DNA of 13,849 bases from an uncultured Clostridia bacterium (GTDB lineage: Bacteria > Bacillota > Clostridia > Oscillospirales > Ruminococcaceae). The stretch is from assembly GCA_947385505.1 (NCBI GenBank), contig CANDLP010000019.1, forward strand, positions 1 to 13,849, in the 5' to 3' direction. The notes beneath the pieces were generated by a model that searched no databases, was not told the DNA's origin, and saw only the letters and a program-made list of their open reading frames with translations. The position numbers were made by a program, and so were the translations under genes. Shown here piece after piece: positions 6,151-12,934 of this stretch. Positions within the stretch are counted from its first letter, which is position 1. Every line of letters begins with the position of its first letter.

Positions 6151-7989
6151 ATGGAATTTTATTGTGAGTTCAAAACACGCGGTTCTGATTTTAACAGCGG
6201 CTTCACAAACGGAATGACAATGACGGGAAGCGAATCTGTAAGCGGCTGTAAAAAAATATCCGAGAATGAGGAAAAAACAATTTTTGAATATTCGGGAAAC
6301 AATGTGGAATGCTTCCACATAAAAAAAGGCGATATTACCGAATGTTATTCAAAATTTATAAACAACGGCAAAAAACCCGTCACATTAGACATGATATCCT
6401 CTTTTGCGATAAAGGATATCCACGCCGACGCAATTCACAGAGCTTCGTCTTTCTGGAGCGCGGAGGGAAGGATTATAAGTCAAAAGCTTGTGGATATGAA
6501 TATGGAACAGGCATGGTGCGGAGCTTCCGTTCGTTTTGAAAAATTCGGACAATTGGGTTCTATGCCGGTTAGAAAATGGTTTCCTTTTATCGTTCTCGAA
6601 AACACCGAAAAAAGGGAATTTATCGGGGTACAGCTTTATTGTTCCTCAAGCTGGCAAATAGAACTTTTCAGGAGAGAAGAGCCTTTATCTTTAAGCGGAG
6701 GATTGGCGGATTATGATTTCGGACACTGGTGCAAGACCGTAGAGCCTAAGGAAGTTTTTATTACTCCGAAAGCGGCGGTTGCACAGGGGAGATCATTGGA
6801 AGAGGTATGCGATAAGCTTGTAAAGGCGCAGAATCCCCGTATTGCCGAATGTGATAAGGAAATGCCGATTATTTTTAACGAGTATTGCACCACTTGGGGC
6901 GATCCTACGGAAGAAAAGCTTGAAAAAATAGCCGAAAGACTGGACGGAAGCGGGGTTAAATATCTTGTAATAGACAGCGGCTGGTATAAAGAAGAAGGAA
7001 GAGATTGGAGCGGTTCTATCGGAGACTGGAATATAAGTAAAAAAATATTCCCCGAGGGACTTAAAAAAACCGCCGATATGATAAAATCGCACGGACTTAT
7101 TCCGGGTCTGTGGTTTGAACATGAAAACGTGGGCTGGGCGTCCCGCGCTTTTAATAATACGGATCATCTTTTAAAGCGTTTCGGAACGCCAATAGCGTCG
7201 GGAGGAAGAAGATTCTGGGATATGAGGGATCCGTGGGTTAAAGATTACCTTAAGGAAAAAGTAATAGGCATTCTTAAAGAAAACGGGTTCGGATATCTTA
7301 AGATAGATTATAACGACAGCATAGGAATGGGCTGTGACGGAGCCGAAAGCTTAGGTGAAGGATTAAGACAGACAGTGGCGGCTTCGGAGGAATTTTTGAG
7401 AATTCTTGCGGAGGAAATGCCGGAACTTGTTATAGAAAACTGTTCCAGCGGCGGACACAGGCTTACGCCTTCGATGATGGAGCTTTGCTCAATGGCGAGT
7501 TTTTCCGACGCTCACGAGTGTAAAAGTATACCGATAATTGCGGCAAACCTTCACAGGCTTATCCGACCGGAGCAGAGTCAGATATGGGCAGTGTTGAAAA
7601 GCAGCGATGATATCCATAGAATAAGATACAGCATTTGCGCGGGATTTCTTGGTAGACTTTGTCTTAGCGGGGATATTTTTGATATATCGGAAGAAAATTG
7701 GAAAGAGGTATTGAGCGGGATAGCGTTTTATGATAAGGTAAAGGAAATAATAAGAAGCGGATTTACGGAGGTTATAAGATGTAACACTGAAAGCTACGGA
7801 AAACCGCAGGGGTACCAGGCGGTTTTAAGAACTTTGGGAAATAGGGAGATGTTGGTTGTACATACTTTTGAAAACGGTGCGAATCCTGATATTGACGATC
7901 TTTTGGAGGGGAAAAGGGTAGTCGATGTTTGGGGCGGCGAGTTGTCGGAGGATTTCAGAGGAAGAGTATTTTTGCTCGAAAAACATTAA
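6151..7989 (+). CDS. GH36-family alpha-galactosidase, cytoplasmic
   Basis: A 612-aa glycoside hydrolase of clan GH-D, most like GH36 (GalA/MelA type), expected to release terminal alpha-galactose from oligosaccharides such as melibiose or raffinose. An N-terminal beta-rich domain (about 1-230) precedes the (beta/alpha)8 barrel. Barrel motifs: VIDSGWY (273-279), an early strand; YLKIDYN (382-388) with Asp386 as probable nucleophile; ENCSSGG (429-435); and FSDAHE (451-456) with Asp453 as probable acid/base. The C-terminal segment (about 535-612) is a small beta domain. Classical GH36 enzymes carry KWDMNR and SDDTD at the two catalytic sites and reach about 720 aa; this is a shorter, divergent subgroup, so the substrate is uncertain. 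There is no signal peptide. AAAGGA at 6135-6140, ten nt before the ATG, supports the start. No sugar transporter is adjacent. Confidence 0.85.
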   Translation: MEFYCEFKTRGSDFNSGFTNGMTMTGSESVSGCKKISENEEKTIFEYSGNNVECFHIKKGDITECYSKFINNGKKPVTLDMISSFAIKDIHADAIHRASSFWSAEGRIISQKLVDMNMEQAWCGASVRFEKFGQLGSMPVRKWFPFIVLENTEKREFIGVQLYCSSSWQIELFRREEPLSLSGGLADYDFGHWCKTVEPKEVFITPKAAVAQGRSLEEVCDKLVKAQNPRIAECDKEMPIIFNEYCTTWGDPTEEKLEKIAERLDGSGVKYLVIDSGWYKEEGRDWSGSIGDWNISKKIFPEGLKKTADMIKSHGLIPGLWFEHENVGWASRAFNNTDHLLKRFGTPIASGGRRFWDMRDPWVKDYLKEKVIGILKENGFGYLKIDYNDSIGMGCDGAESLGEGLRQTVAASEEFLRILAEEMPELVIENCSSGGHRLTPSMMELCSMASFSDAHECKSIPIIAANLHRLIRPEQSQIWAVLKSSDDIHRIRYSICAGFLGRLCLSGDIFDISEENWKEVLSGIAFYDKVKEIIRSGFTEVIRCNTESYGKPQGYQAVLRTLGNREMLVVHTFENGANPDIDDLLEGKRVVDVWGGELSEDFRGRVFLLEKH

Positions 7990-8035
7990 TTTTTATTGCA
8001 ATTCAAGAAAAAAATAACAAGGGACTGTAAAAAAG

Positions 8036-8124
8036 AAAAAAAGCGGCGAAGCCGCGCGATTCTTTTTTCGCTTCCTTTTTGGGATCCAAAAAGGAAGTAG
8101 TGTCCGGGGCAAAGCCCCGAATAC
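8036..8124 (+). repeat. Modular hairpin repeat, copy C
   Basis: The same orientation as copy A: GCGGCGAAGCCGC (8043-8055), a 12-bp stem CTTCCTTTTTGG / CCAAAAAGGAAG (8071-8097, loop GAT) and CGGGGCAAAGCCCCG (8105-8119). It begins about 45 nt after the GH36 stop and probably acts as its terminator. By direct comparison it matches the reverse complement of copy E at 87 of 89 positions, with no gaps. Confidence 0.88.
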
Positions 8125-8229
8125 GCAACGTAATAATATAAAAATTTTTTAGATTAACAAGTCGAGTATTATTATTTTTATGTATTACTATAATTTGCAC
8201 AATACTTGTACTTAAAAAAGGAGAGAAAA

Positions 8230-9243
8230 ATGACTGCAAAACAAAACGCTAATCTTATCCCCATAATTCACCGTTTAGTAACAAACAATTACGGCGAAAA
8301 TTACTGGTTCAACGCCTGTGCAAAATATGTTATGGAATGTCTTGGAGAAAAAGACTACGACTATTCATTTTTCGCGGGAATCACGGGAGACAATTTCACA
8401 CAGCACTATAAATTCGGTTTTATGGGCGACGGAGTAAACGCCTACCACGAAGTTTACGGCGATGAAGAATTTTTTAAGAACATATTCAAAAAATGCGGAT
8501 ACGAAGCCGATTATATTTTTGTGCGGGATATGGCGGAAGACAAAGAAAAGTACATAAAAGAGATATCGGAATACATAGACAAAGGAATACCCGTTATATC
8601 TTTAGGTTCAGACGGCCGCCCAACCGGCGTTTATGTTGGATACGAGGAGGGCGGAGAAATCCTTCTGTATATTTCGGGGGAAAACGAAGAGCCTCAGCCT
8701 ATTTCCGCCGATAAAGCGCTGGAAAAAAATATTACCTATAATGACGCCTGTATTTTCGTAAGGGAAAAGAAGGGAAATGTTTCTTTGGCTGAAATTTATC
8801 GGGAAGCAATATTAGCTCTGCCGGAACTGCTTACTCTCAATAATGAAAAATACTGCTTCGGAGCGGCGGCGTTTCGCAAGTGGGCAGATGATATTGAGGG
8901 CGGTATTTTTGACGGAATGGAAAAAGAAAAGTTTGAAGAGTGGGGGATGTATACTAATTTTGTTTGTGTACTGGCTACAAACGGAAGCTGTTGCTTCGGT
9001 TTTTTGGACAAGGCTTTGGAGCTTAATCCCGATATGGTTTTTCTGAAAGAAATAAGCGATTTGTATCATAGGACGGGAGCGATGTGGGGAGAGCTTGAAG
9101 AGATGGGGGGAGGGTTTAATATTACTCTTGAAACGCTTCAGGATAGGGAAAAAAGGGGAAAAATAGCAGCAAAGCTGCGGGATTTCGAAAAGGTTGTTGA
9201 TGAGATCGTAAGGGTTCTTGACGAAGGAATAAAGCAATTATAA
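8230..9243 (+). CDS. Hypothetical protein, possible BtrH/C39-like papain-fold relative
   Basis: A 337-aa protein without signal peptide or membrane segments, hence probably cytoplasmic. The frame is open upstream to a TTG at 8206, but AAAAGGAGAG (8215-8224) points to the ATG at 8230. The N-terminal half has WFNAC (26-30) at a position where BtrH-N or peptidase-C39-like folds place a cysteine, then FFAGITGDNF (47-56), GIPVISLG (119-126) and VYVGYEEGG (134-142). In active C39 enzymes a His precedes the VGY strand; here it is absent, so a non-peptidase role is more likely. The C-terminal half has FLKEISDLY (271-279), an invariant-looking GGGFNITLETLQD (293-305), and a predicted helix of alternating charge to the end. 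The -10-like TATAAT at 8189-8194 has only a weak -35. The fold assignment is tentative; the function is unknown. Confidence 0.8.
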   Translation: MTAKQNANLIPIIHRLVTNNYGENYWFNACAKYVMECLGEKDYDYSFFAGITGDNFTQHYKFGFMGDGVNAYHEVYGDEEFFKNIFKKCGYEADYIFVRDMAEDKEKYIKEISEYIDKGIPVISLGSDGRPTGVYVGYEEGGEILLYISGENEEPQPISADKALEKNITYNDACIFVREKKGNVSLAEIYREAILALPELLTLNNEKYCFGAAAFRKWADDIEGGIFDGMEKEKFEEWGMYTNFVCVLATNGSCCFGFLDKALELNPDMVFLKEISDLYHRTGAMWGELEEMGGGFNITLETLQDREKRGKIAAKLRDFEKVVDEIVRVLDEGIKQL

Positions 9244-9278
9244 TTTATACTACAGCAATCCAAGAAAAGAATAAATAA

Positions 9279-9357
9279 GCGGCGAAGCCGCCAATGTTTT
9301 TTTCGCTTCCTTTTTGCACTGCAAAAAGGAAGTAGGGTGTGGGACAAAGTCCCACGA
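9279..9357 (+). repeat. Modular hairpin repeat, copy D (diverged)
   Basis: GCGGCGAAGCCGC (9279-9291), CTTCCTTTTTGC / GCAAAAAGGAAG (9306-9332, loop ACT), and GTGGGACAAAGTCCCAC (9339-9355). Compared with the other copies, the second and third stems carry paired changes that keep base pairing. It begins 35 nt after the stop of the 337-aa gene and likely ends that transcript. A further GGCGAAGCCGCC-like palindrome follows at 9387-9398. Confidence 0.85.
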
Positions 9358-9362
9358 AGTGA

Positions 9363-9473
9363 GCGATTTATACCGGCAAAGAAGCAGGCGAAGCCGCCGC
9401 TTCGGGCGTTGACATCCATGTCATCACTTTAAACGGTAAAATTTCTTTTCCTTGCGAAAGGAATCCGACATAA
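9363..9473 (+). pseudogene. Probable 3' remnant of a lost gene
   Basis: A 36-codon open frame without any ATG, GTG or TTG start, entered directly from a stop at 9360-9362 and ending TAA at 9471-9473. The encoded residues look like a natural protein terminus: a helix-like GKEAGEAAASG followed by a strand-like VDIHVITLNGKISF. The codons often end in C. The stop codon lies inside the 5' arm of the strong hairpin at 9465-9525, the way a real gene meets its terminator. No family is recognised. It could instead be chance coding potential of repeat-derived DNA. Confidence 0.3.
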
Positions 9474-9525
9474 TAAATAAAAAAGGGGCTTTTTTTTACA
9501 GCCCCTTTTTTATTTATTATGTCGG
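9465..9525. terminator. Perfect 26-bp hairpin (bidirectional terminator)
   Basis: Bases 9465-9490 pair without mismatch with 9500-9525 around a 9-nt T-rich loop. The stem contains AGCCCC / GGGGCT next to the loop and a run of A6/T6, so a U-tract follows a GC-rich stem in both directions. It sits between convergent genes and between repeat copies D and E, one base from copy E. Confidence 0.85.
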
Positions 9526-9526
9526 T

Positions 9527-9615
9527 GTATTCGGGGCTTTGCCCCGGACCCCACTTCCTTTTTGGATCCCAAAAAGGAAGCGAAAAAAGAATCGCGCGGC
9601 TTCGCCGCTTTTTTT
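9527..9615 (-). repeat. Modular hairpin repeat, copy E (inverted)
   Basis: On the plus strand CGGGGCTTTGCCCCG (9532-9546), CTTCCTTTTTGG / CCAAAAAGGAAG (9554-9580, loop ATC) and GCGGCTTCGCCGC (9596-9608). It is the reverse complement of copy C with two mismatches in 89 bases. Module 1 faces the 3' end of the minus-strand lipoprotein gene that stops at 9687, so it likely serves as that gene's terminator. Confidence 0.88.
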
Positions 9616-9686
9616 TACATATCTTTTTTAGATATGATAATACTTTGCGGCAATATAAGAAAAAACAATCAATCCGCATTTTGCTT

Positions 9687-10340
9687 TTAATCAATATATT
9701 CGACGGCAATAATTTCAGCCGTATCCGGAGAACCGCTTGACGAACCGTTATTCCATTTCAAATGCACATCATCTATAGTGATTTTAACTCGTACATCTTT
9801 ACCGTCATTCGGAACTTTTACAGTTTCAAAATCCTCGGCGTTTAGAAGCCAGAAATTCGGAACGGATTCGTCGGTTTTTCCGTATATCATCGGAAACCCT
9901 TTCCACTCATCGCCATTCGGTGTGAAATATATGCCGGTATTTATGCCTTCGGACAGACGATAAAGGTTTCCTGTCAAGGTAAGCTGACCGGAAAAAGACA
10001 CAGATGTGAGATCAATATAAAACTGTGACTCAGAGCCTGACGGATTGTCGCCAAGATAGAATACGGTGCGCGCCTGTGAAATGAGCAGTCCGTTTACATC
10101 ATCGTTAATCCGATATTTTTGCACGACGGGATTGGATTCGTTTTCGTCCGAAATTGCAAGAAAACAATATTCGTCCGTTGTGTAATAATTTTCTTCTTTT
10201 ACAAGTTCGTTCAGATTCATTTCTTCGCCGCAGATCTCGAAGGTAATATTTTTATCGATTTCTGCCGTCTCGCCTTCAATAACCGAACATCCGGACAAGT
10301 AAATGATTGCCGCCAGAATAAATTTTTTACTGCAAAACAC
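9687..10340 (-). CDS. Lipoprotein of unknown function
   Basis: A 217-aa exported protein. The N-terminus has a short basic start (CSKK), a hydrophobic core, and the lipobox LSGC with Cys18 as the lipidated residue. The mature part is acidic, rich in Asn, Asp and Ser, with many short beta-strand-like stretches and no motif I recognise. The start is GTG at 10340, supported by AGGAGGAG (10347-10354) six nt upstream; no ATG fits. It is the last of five exported proteins in a row on this strand, separated from the next by about 150 nt, so it may have its own promoter, though I could not find a convincing one. It ends near repeat copy E. Function unknown. Confidence 0.82.
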   Translation of the reverse strand: MFCSKKFILAAIIYLSGCSVIEGETAEIDKNITFEICGEEMNLNELVKEENYYTTDEYCFLAISDENESNPVVQKYRINDDVNGLLISQARTVFYLGDNPSGSESQFYIDLTSVSFSGQLTLTGNLYRLSEGINTGIYFTPNGDEWKGFPMIYGKTDESVPNFWLLNAEDFETVKVPNDGKDVRVKITIDDVHLKWNNGSSSGSPDTAEIIAVEYID

Positions 10341-10454
10341 TTACAACTCCTCCTGAAGTATAGCAAAAACGTACTTTATTCATTCGGTTTATAAACTCAC
10401 TGTAGGAAACAGTTTCGTTTAACACGTTGCATTTTTCGCCAACGCCGGTTAATA

Positions 10455-10483
10455 CTAATCCGTTTTTTTAATTGTGGGATTAG
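10455..10483. terminator. Weak hairpin between two minus-strand genes
   Basis: CTAATCC (10455-10461) pairs with GGATTAG (10477-10483) around a 15-nt AT-rich loop. On the minus strand it follows the stop of the 162-aa gene by nine nt but lacks a good U-tract; on the plus strand it is followed by T7. A terminator role is uncertain. Confidence 0.3.
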
Positions 10484-10491
10484 AACTTTTT

Positions 10492-10980
10492 TTATAATTC
10501 AAATGAATATAAACTTTTTACTTCTTTCTTATAATCTCCCAATGTTGCGGCATTTGTCCAGATTCCTTGCATTTCTCCCTGTGCTATTACAAGTTCAATA
10601 TGCTTAAGATCGTTAGACATACGTAAATTAGAGGAATCTATCCTTTTCCCTTCTTGCATCACTATTGCGAATTTTCCGGGAGAGTCACTATTGCTGGAAG
10701 CGGAAGATACATAAAATTTTACGCCTTCTATTTCCAGAGCGCCTTCTATATAGTATGAAGCTATCCCTTCGTTTACCTTAATATCTGCTTTAACATCTAA
10801 ATATTTATCCGTAAAAACGCTGAATTCCGTATCGTCGGGGTAACCCTCATACATAACGCTTTCGCAATTGTAAAAGCGCATTGTTTCTTGAATTAAAATT
10901 TCTTTTGGATATATAAGAATTATGGATACCGCTATAATCAGCGGTATAAATGTTAAGATTAAAAGTAATTTTTTTTTCAT
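10492..10980 (-). CDS. Small membrane-anchored extracytoplasmic protein, unknown function
   Basis: A 162-aa protein with a basic start (MKKK) and one long hydrophobic segment (about residues 5-24) without lipobox or clear signal peptidase site (it continues IYPKEIL), so it is probably an N-terminal anchor with the rest outside. The extracellular domain has beta-strand-like stretches (for example YYIEGALEIEGVKFYVSS) and only one cysteine. No family is recognised. No strong ribosome site precedes the ATG; GGAT lies about 11 nt upstream. It follows the 247-aa lipoprotein gene by 57 nt and may share its transcript. Confidence 0.75.
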   Translation of the reverse strand: MKKKLLLILTFIPLIIAVSIILIYPKEILIQETMRFYNCESVMYEGYPDDTEFSVFTDKYLDVKADIKVNEGIASYYIEGALEIEGVKFYVSSASSNSDSPGKFAIVMQEGKRIDSSNLRMSNDLKHIELVIAQGEMQGIWTNAATLGDYKKEVKSLYSFEL

Positions 10981-11037
10981 ATAAGTTAATCCGTGTATTT
11001 GATAAAAGGATAGTCATAATGTATAATTCTCTATGCG

Positions 11038-11781
11038 CTAATTGATATTTTCAAAATCCTTATATTTCTCGTAAATTTCTAAAAATTCTTCCTTACTTAT
11101 ATCATTATAGTCACCATCCAACGCCAAATCATTCTTATTCCAACCAACCCTGTAAAATTCCTTGGTAAAAGGCTCGGAAACGTCAAAGTAATCCAATGTT
11201 CCAAATGATAAAAGAAACTCAATATTATAGCTTCCGTTTACTTGTTTAATTGCTGCAAGTACATCACATTTCATAACTCCGCCGTTATCAAAGTGAAAAG
11301 TAAAAAATGGATATTTTTCGCCGTCATCGGAATAAGTATGCAGTTTGAGTGACTCCACATCAGCAAGGTCGCCCATTCCGATATTCTCTGTTTGAATCAT
11401 TTTTCCGTTTTCTTTTTTAAAAACACAAATTGATCTGAACGGAACATCGGCGAGTAATAAAACTTCATTATCACCGTCAAAATCAATGTCATAAATATCG
11501 CTGTCAATAACAGTAAAATCGTTATCTTTTTCAATAATGTTTATACAGTTAGCGACATCTTCATTGGTAATTTTGATGGGAACATAATTATCAACAGACT
11601 CTTTCTCTGTTGAATTTTCTGAGTCAACTACATTGTTTGTTGTCATGCTTGAACTTACAGACAAGTCGGAAATTTCATTTGGGTTAGATTCGTTACAAGA
11701 TGAAAGCATTATAAGAGAGGAAAGCGTTAAAATCAGTATTACTGTTGTGAATTTGTTTTTTTTATGTGACATTTTATACAT
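11038..11781 (-). CDS. Lipoprotein with acidic calcium-loop-like motif
   Basis: A 247-aa lipoprotein. AGGAAAGGA (11788-11796) lies six nt from the ATG at 11781, so this start is preferred over an upstream in-frame TTG (11799) and a downstream ATG (MSHKK). The signal peptide ends in the lipobox LSSC with Cys29. A Ser/Thr/Asn/Glu-rich linker (about 30-65) follows, typical of a spacer between lipid anchor and folded domain. The domain contains DIDFDGDNEVLLL (98-110), where D-x-D-x-D-G-D-x-E matches a calcium-binding loop as seen in FG-GAP/VCBS-like repeats, here in a single copy. The rest contains FFTFHFDNGG and a beta-rich body. It probably heads a small transcript including the 162-aa gene. 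The partner is unknown. Confidence 0.82.
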   Translation of the reverse strand: MYKMSHKKNKFTTVILILTLSSLIMLSSCNESNPNEISDLSVSSSMTTNNVVDSENSTEKESVDNYVPIKITNEDVANCINIIEKDNDFTVIDSDIYDIDFDGDNEVLLLADVPFRSICVFKKENGKMIQTENIGMGDLADVESLKLHTYSDDGEKYPFFTFHFDNGGVMKCDVLAAIKQVNGSYNIEFLLSFGTLDYFDVSEPFTKEFYRVGWNKNDLALDGDYNDISKEEFLEIYEKYKDFENIN

Positions 11782-12272
11782 TAAATATCCTTTCCTCAAA
11801 AATGCTTATAAAATATGGATTATTTGAAAATAGTGCTTAGGGTGTAATTTTGATGTTTGAAAAACGAAAAAACTCGTGTTTTCCGTTTTGGTCTACGATG
11901 CGCCTCAACGTCATCCCATGCCCAAAACCAAACGCTGTACACTTGTAATGTTTGGTTAAAGATATTAATCGCACAATATAATGAAATGTAACCCACATAC
12001 CCAACCATATCCAATAGACATCCTCGGAAACTGAGCAAAGCTTACGTCAAAAGGGCAAGTTAGACAGTACTTCGTAAGTTTCCGAAGAGGTCTAATATCA
12101 CACTGTAGTACGAATGTCAGCAGTCTTTTAAATTTTTATAAAGAAGATATCGACAATCTTAATAAAAATTACCTTATTAAAATGGAATTACTATGTTTAA
12201 TTGATGGAATATAGCAAAACAACATTTGCTATCAATCCATATAGGAAATAATGTTAACCGTCAAAAAACCTT
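11782..12272. other. Gene-poor intergenic stretch with several inverted repeats
   Basis: No convincing gene in either direction. Inverted AACCAAAC (11926-11933) and GTTTGGTT (11950-11957); a larger inverted pair at 12015-12032 / 12077-12094; and ATAGCAAA (12211-12218) with TTTGCTAT (12225-12232) beyond the stop of the 214-aa lipoprotein, without a U-tract on the minus strand. A 72-codon frame on the minus strand (11820-12038) has no ribosome site and no family resemblance. The region may be decayed mobile or coding DNA. Confidence 0.5.
12015..12094. repeat. 18-bp imperfect inverted repeat with 44-nt centre
   Basis: The 18 bases 12015-12032 (TAGACATCCTCGGAAACT) match the reverse complement of 12077-12094 at 16 positions. 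The centre includes CTTACG (12041-12046), which could pair alternatively with CGTAAG (12073-12078), overlapping the right arm. The arms could be the tip of a decayed mobile element or a structured RNA; nothing coding explains them. Confidence 0.6.
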
Positions 12273-12917
12273 TTAAACGATATTGGTCTTGACAACATTT
12301 GCATATTTCATCATATTTTCAAATGTGTCAATTGCAGGAAGATGCATGAAAATTAAATTTCCCTCATCTAAAAATGCAATTTCATACCCTATTACTCGTT
12401 TCTCTGGATTATTTTCAGCATGCTCATCCCAACGATAATATGTCTGACCTTCGTATTCGATTGCTTCATAGCCATTACTTATGAAATCATCCTCTAATGC
12501 TTTCTGTCCATCAGGATACAACGAATAACGGCAAATTAACGTTTGCAGACGTTCAGCGTCATATTCGCTTAATTCATTATCAGATACGGTTTGGACAGAA
12601 AGAGAATACTCAATCATTACATAAACATCATCTCGTTTTGTAATATGTGCGAGTTCATAATCCGGAGGAAGAGAAGATGGAGTATAATAACAAGATGCTG
12701 CATTTGCTTTGGTTCTCTTTTCATGCTGTTCATAGTCTTCAAACGAATTAAACGAATAGGGAGCATTGAGTGCCTGAATTTCCACTAGTTTTTCACCGTC
12801 ATTATCTGTCAAAGACGTTTCATGAATATCTGGTGTGTTTGTAGCAGTACACGAACAAATAATAAACATCAAACTTAAAATTGAAAGAAAAAAACAATTC
12901 GTTTCATAATAGTACAC
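12273..12917 (-). CDS. Lipoprotein with a probable frameshift in its signal peptide
   Basis: A 214-aa frame whose mature part looks like a typical clostridial lipoprotein: hydrophobic LSILSLMFII, lipobox ICSC (Cys23), then a soluble domain with LPPDYELAHITKRDD and YEIAFLDEGNLIFMHLPA. The alternation resembles DUF4367-like domains, tentatively. In the sequence as given the frame can only start at GTG 12917, which overlaps its own ribosome site AGAGGTG (12915-12921). An ideally spaced ATG (12905-12907) is in another frame and stops after nine codons. One extra T in the T7 tract (A7 at 12888-12894 on the plus strand) would join the two and give a normal start MKRIVFF. It lies just downstream of the secreted protease gene and is probably cotranscribed, so it may be a partner or immunity-like protein; that is inference. 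Confidence 0.7.
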   Translation of the reverse strand: MYYYETNCFFLSILSLMFIICSCTATNTPDIHETSLTDNDGEKLVEIQALNAPYSFNSFEDYEQHEKRTKANAASCYYTPSSLPPDYELAHITKRDDVYVMIEYSLSVQTVSDNELSEYDAERLQTLICRYSLYPDGQKALEDDFISNGYEAIEYEGQTYYRWDEHAENNPEKRVIGYEIAFLDEGNLIFMHLPAIDTFENMMKYANVVKTNIV

Positions 12918-12921
12918 CTCT
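12915..12921 (-). promoter_or_regulatory. Ribosome-binding site pointing to an out-of-frame ATG
   Basis: AGAGGTG on the minus strand, seven nt upstream of ATG at 12907-12905. This is the best-spaced start signal for the lipoprotein, but the ATG is not in the frame of its body. The only in-frame start codon, GTG at 12917, is part of this site itself, which makes it an unlikely start. Confidence 0.6.
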
Positions 12922-12934
12922 TTGTAAATATAAA

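Noticed and set aside
8206..8229. TTG at 8206 as start of the 337-aa hypothetical protein.
   Set aside because: It lies upstream of the clear ribosome site AAAAGGAGAG, which points to ATG 8230.
5573..9615. CRISPR array, because of the recurring palindromes.
   Set aside because: Copies are hundreds of bases apart, in both orientations, and no regular spacers exist.
5895..9709. Open frames crossing the hairpin repeats (minus strand 5895-6104, 8003-8239 and 9368-9709), sharing residues such as FLDPKKE or GPGQSPEY.
   Set aside because: The shared residues come from translating the repeat modules. There are no ribosome sites, the frames run through palindromes, and different copies are read from opposite element strands.
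10357..10362. TATACT on the minus strand as a -10 box for the lipoprotein starting at 10340.
   Set aside because: Transcription would start at about 10350, inside the Shine-Dalgarno AGGAGGAG at 10347-10354, leaving no usable site. No matching -35 either.
11820..12038. A 72-codon minus-strand frame containing WFWAWDDVEAHRRPKRKTR, considered as a transposase tail.
   Set aside because: No ribosome site, no catalytic motif and no terminal repeats tied to it; the resemblance is too thin to name.
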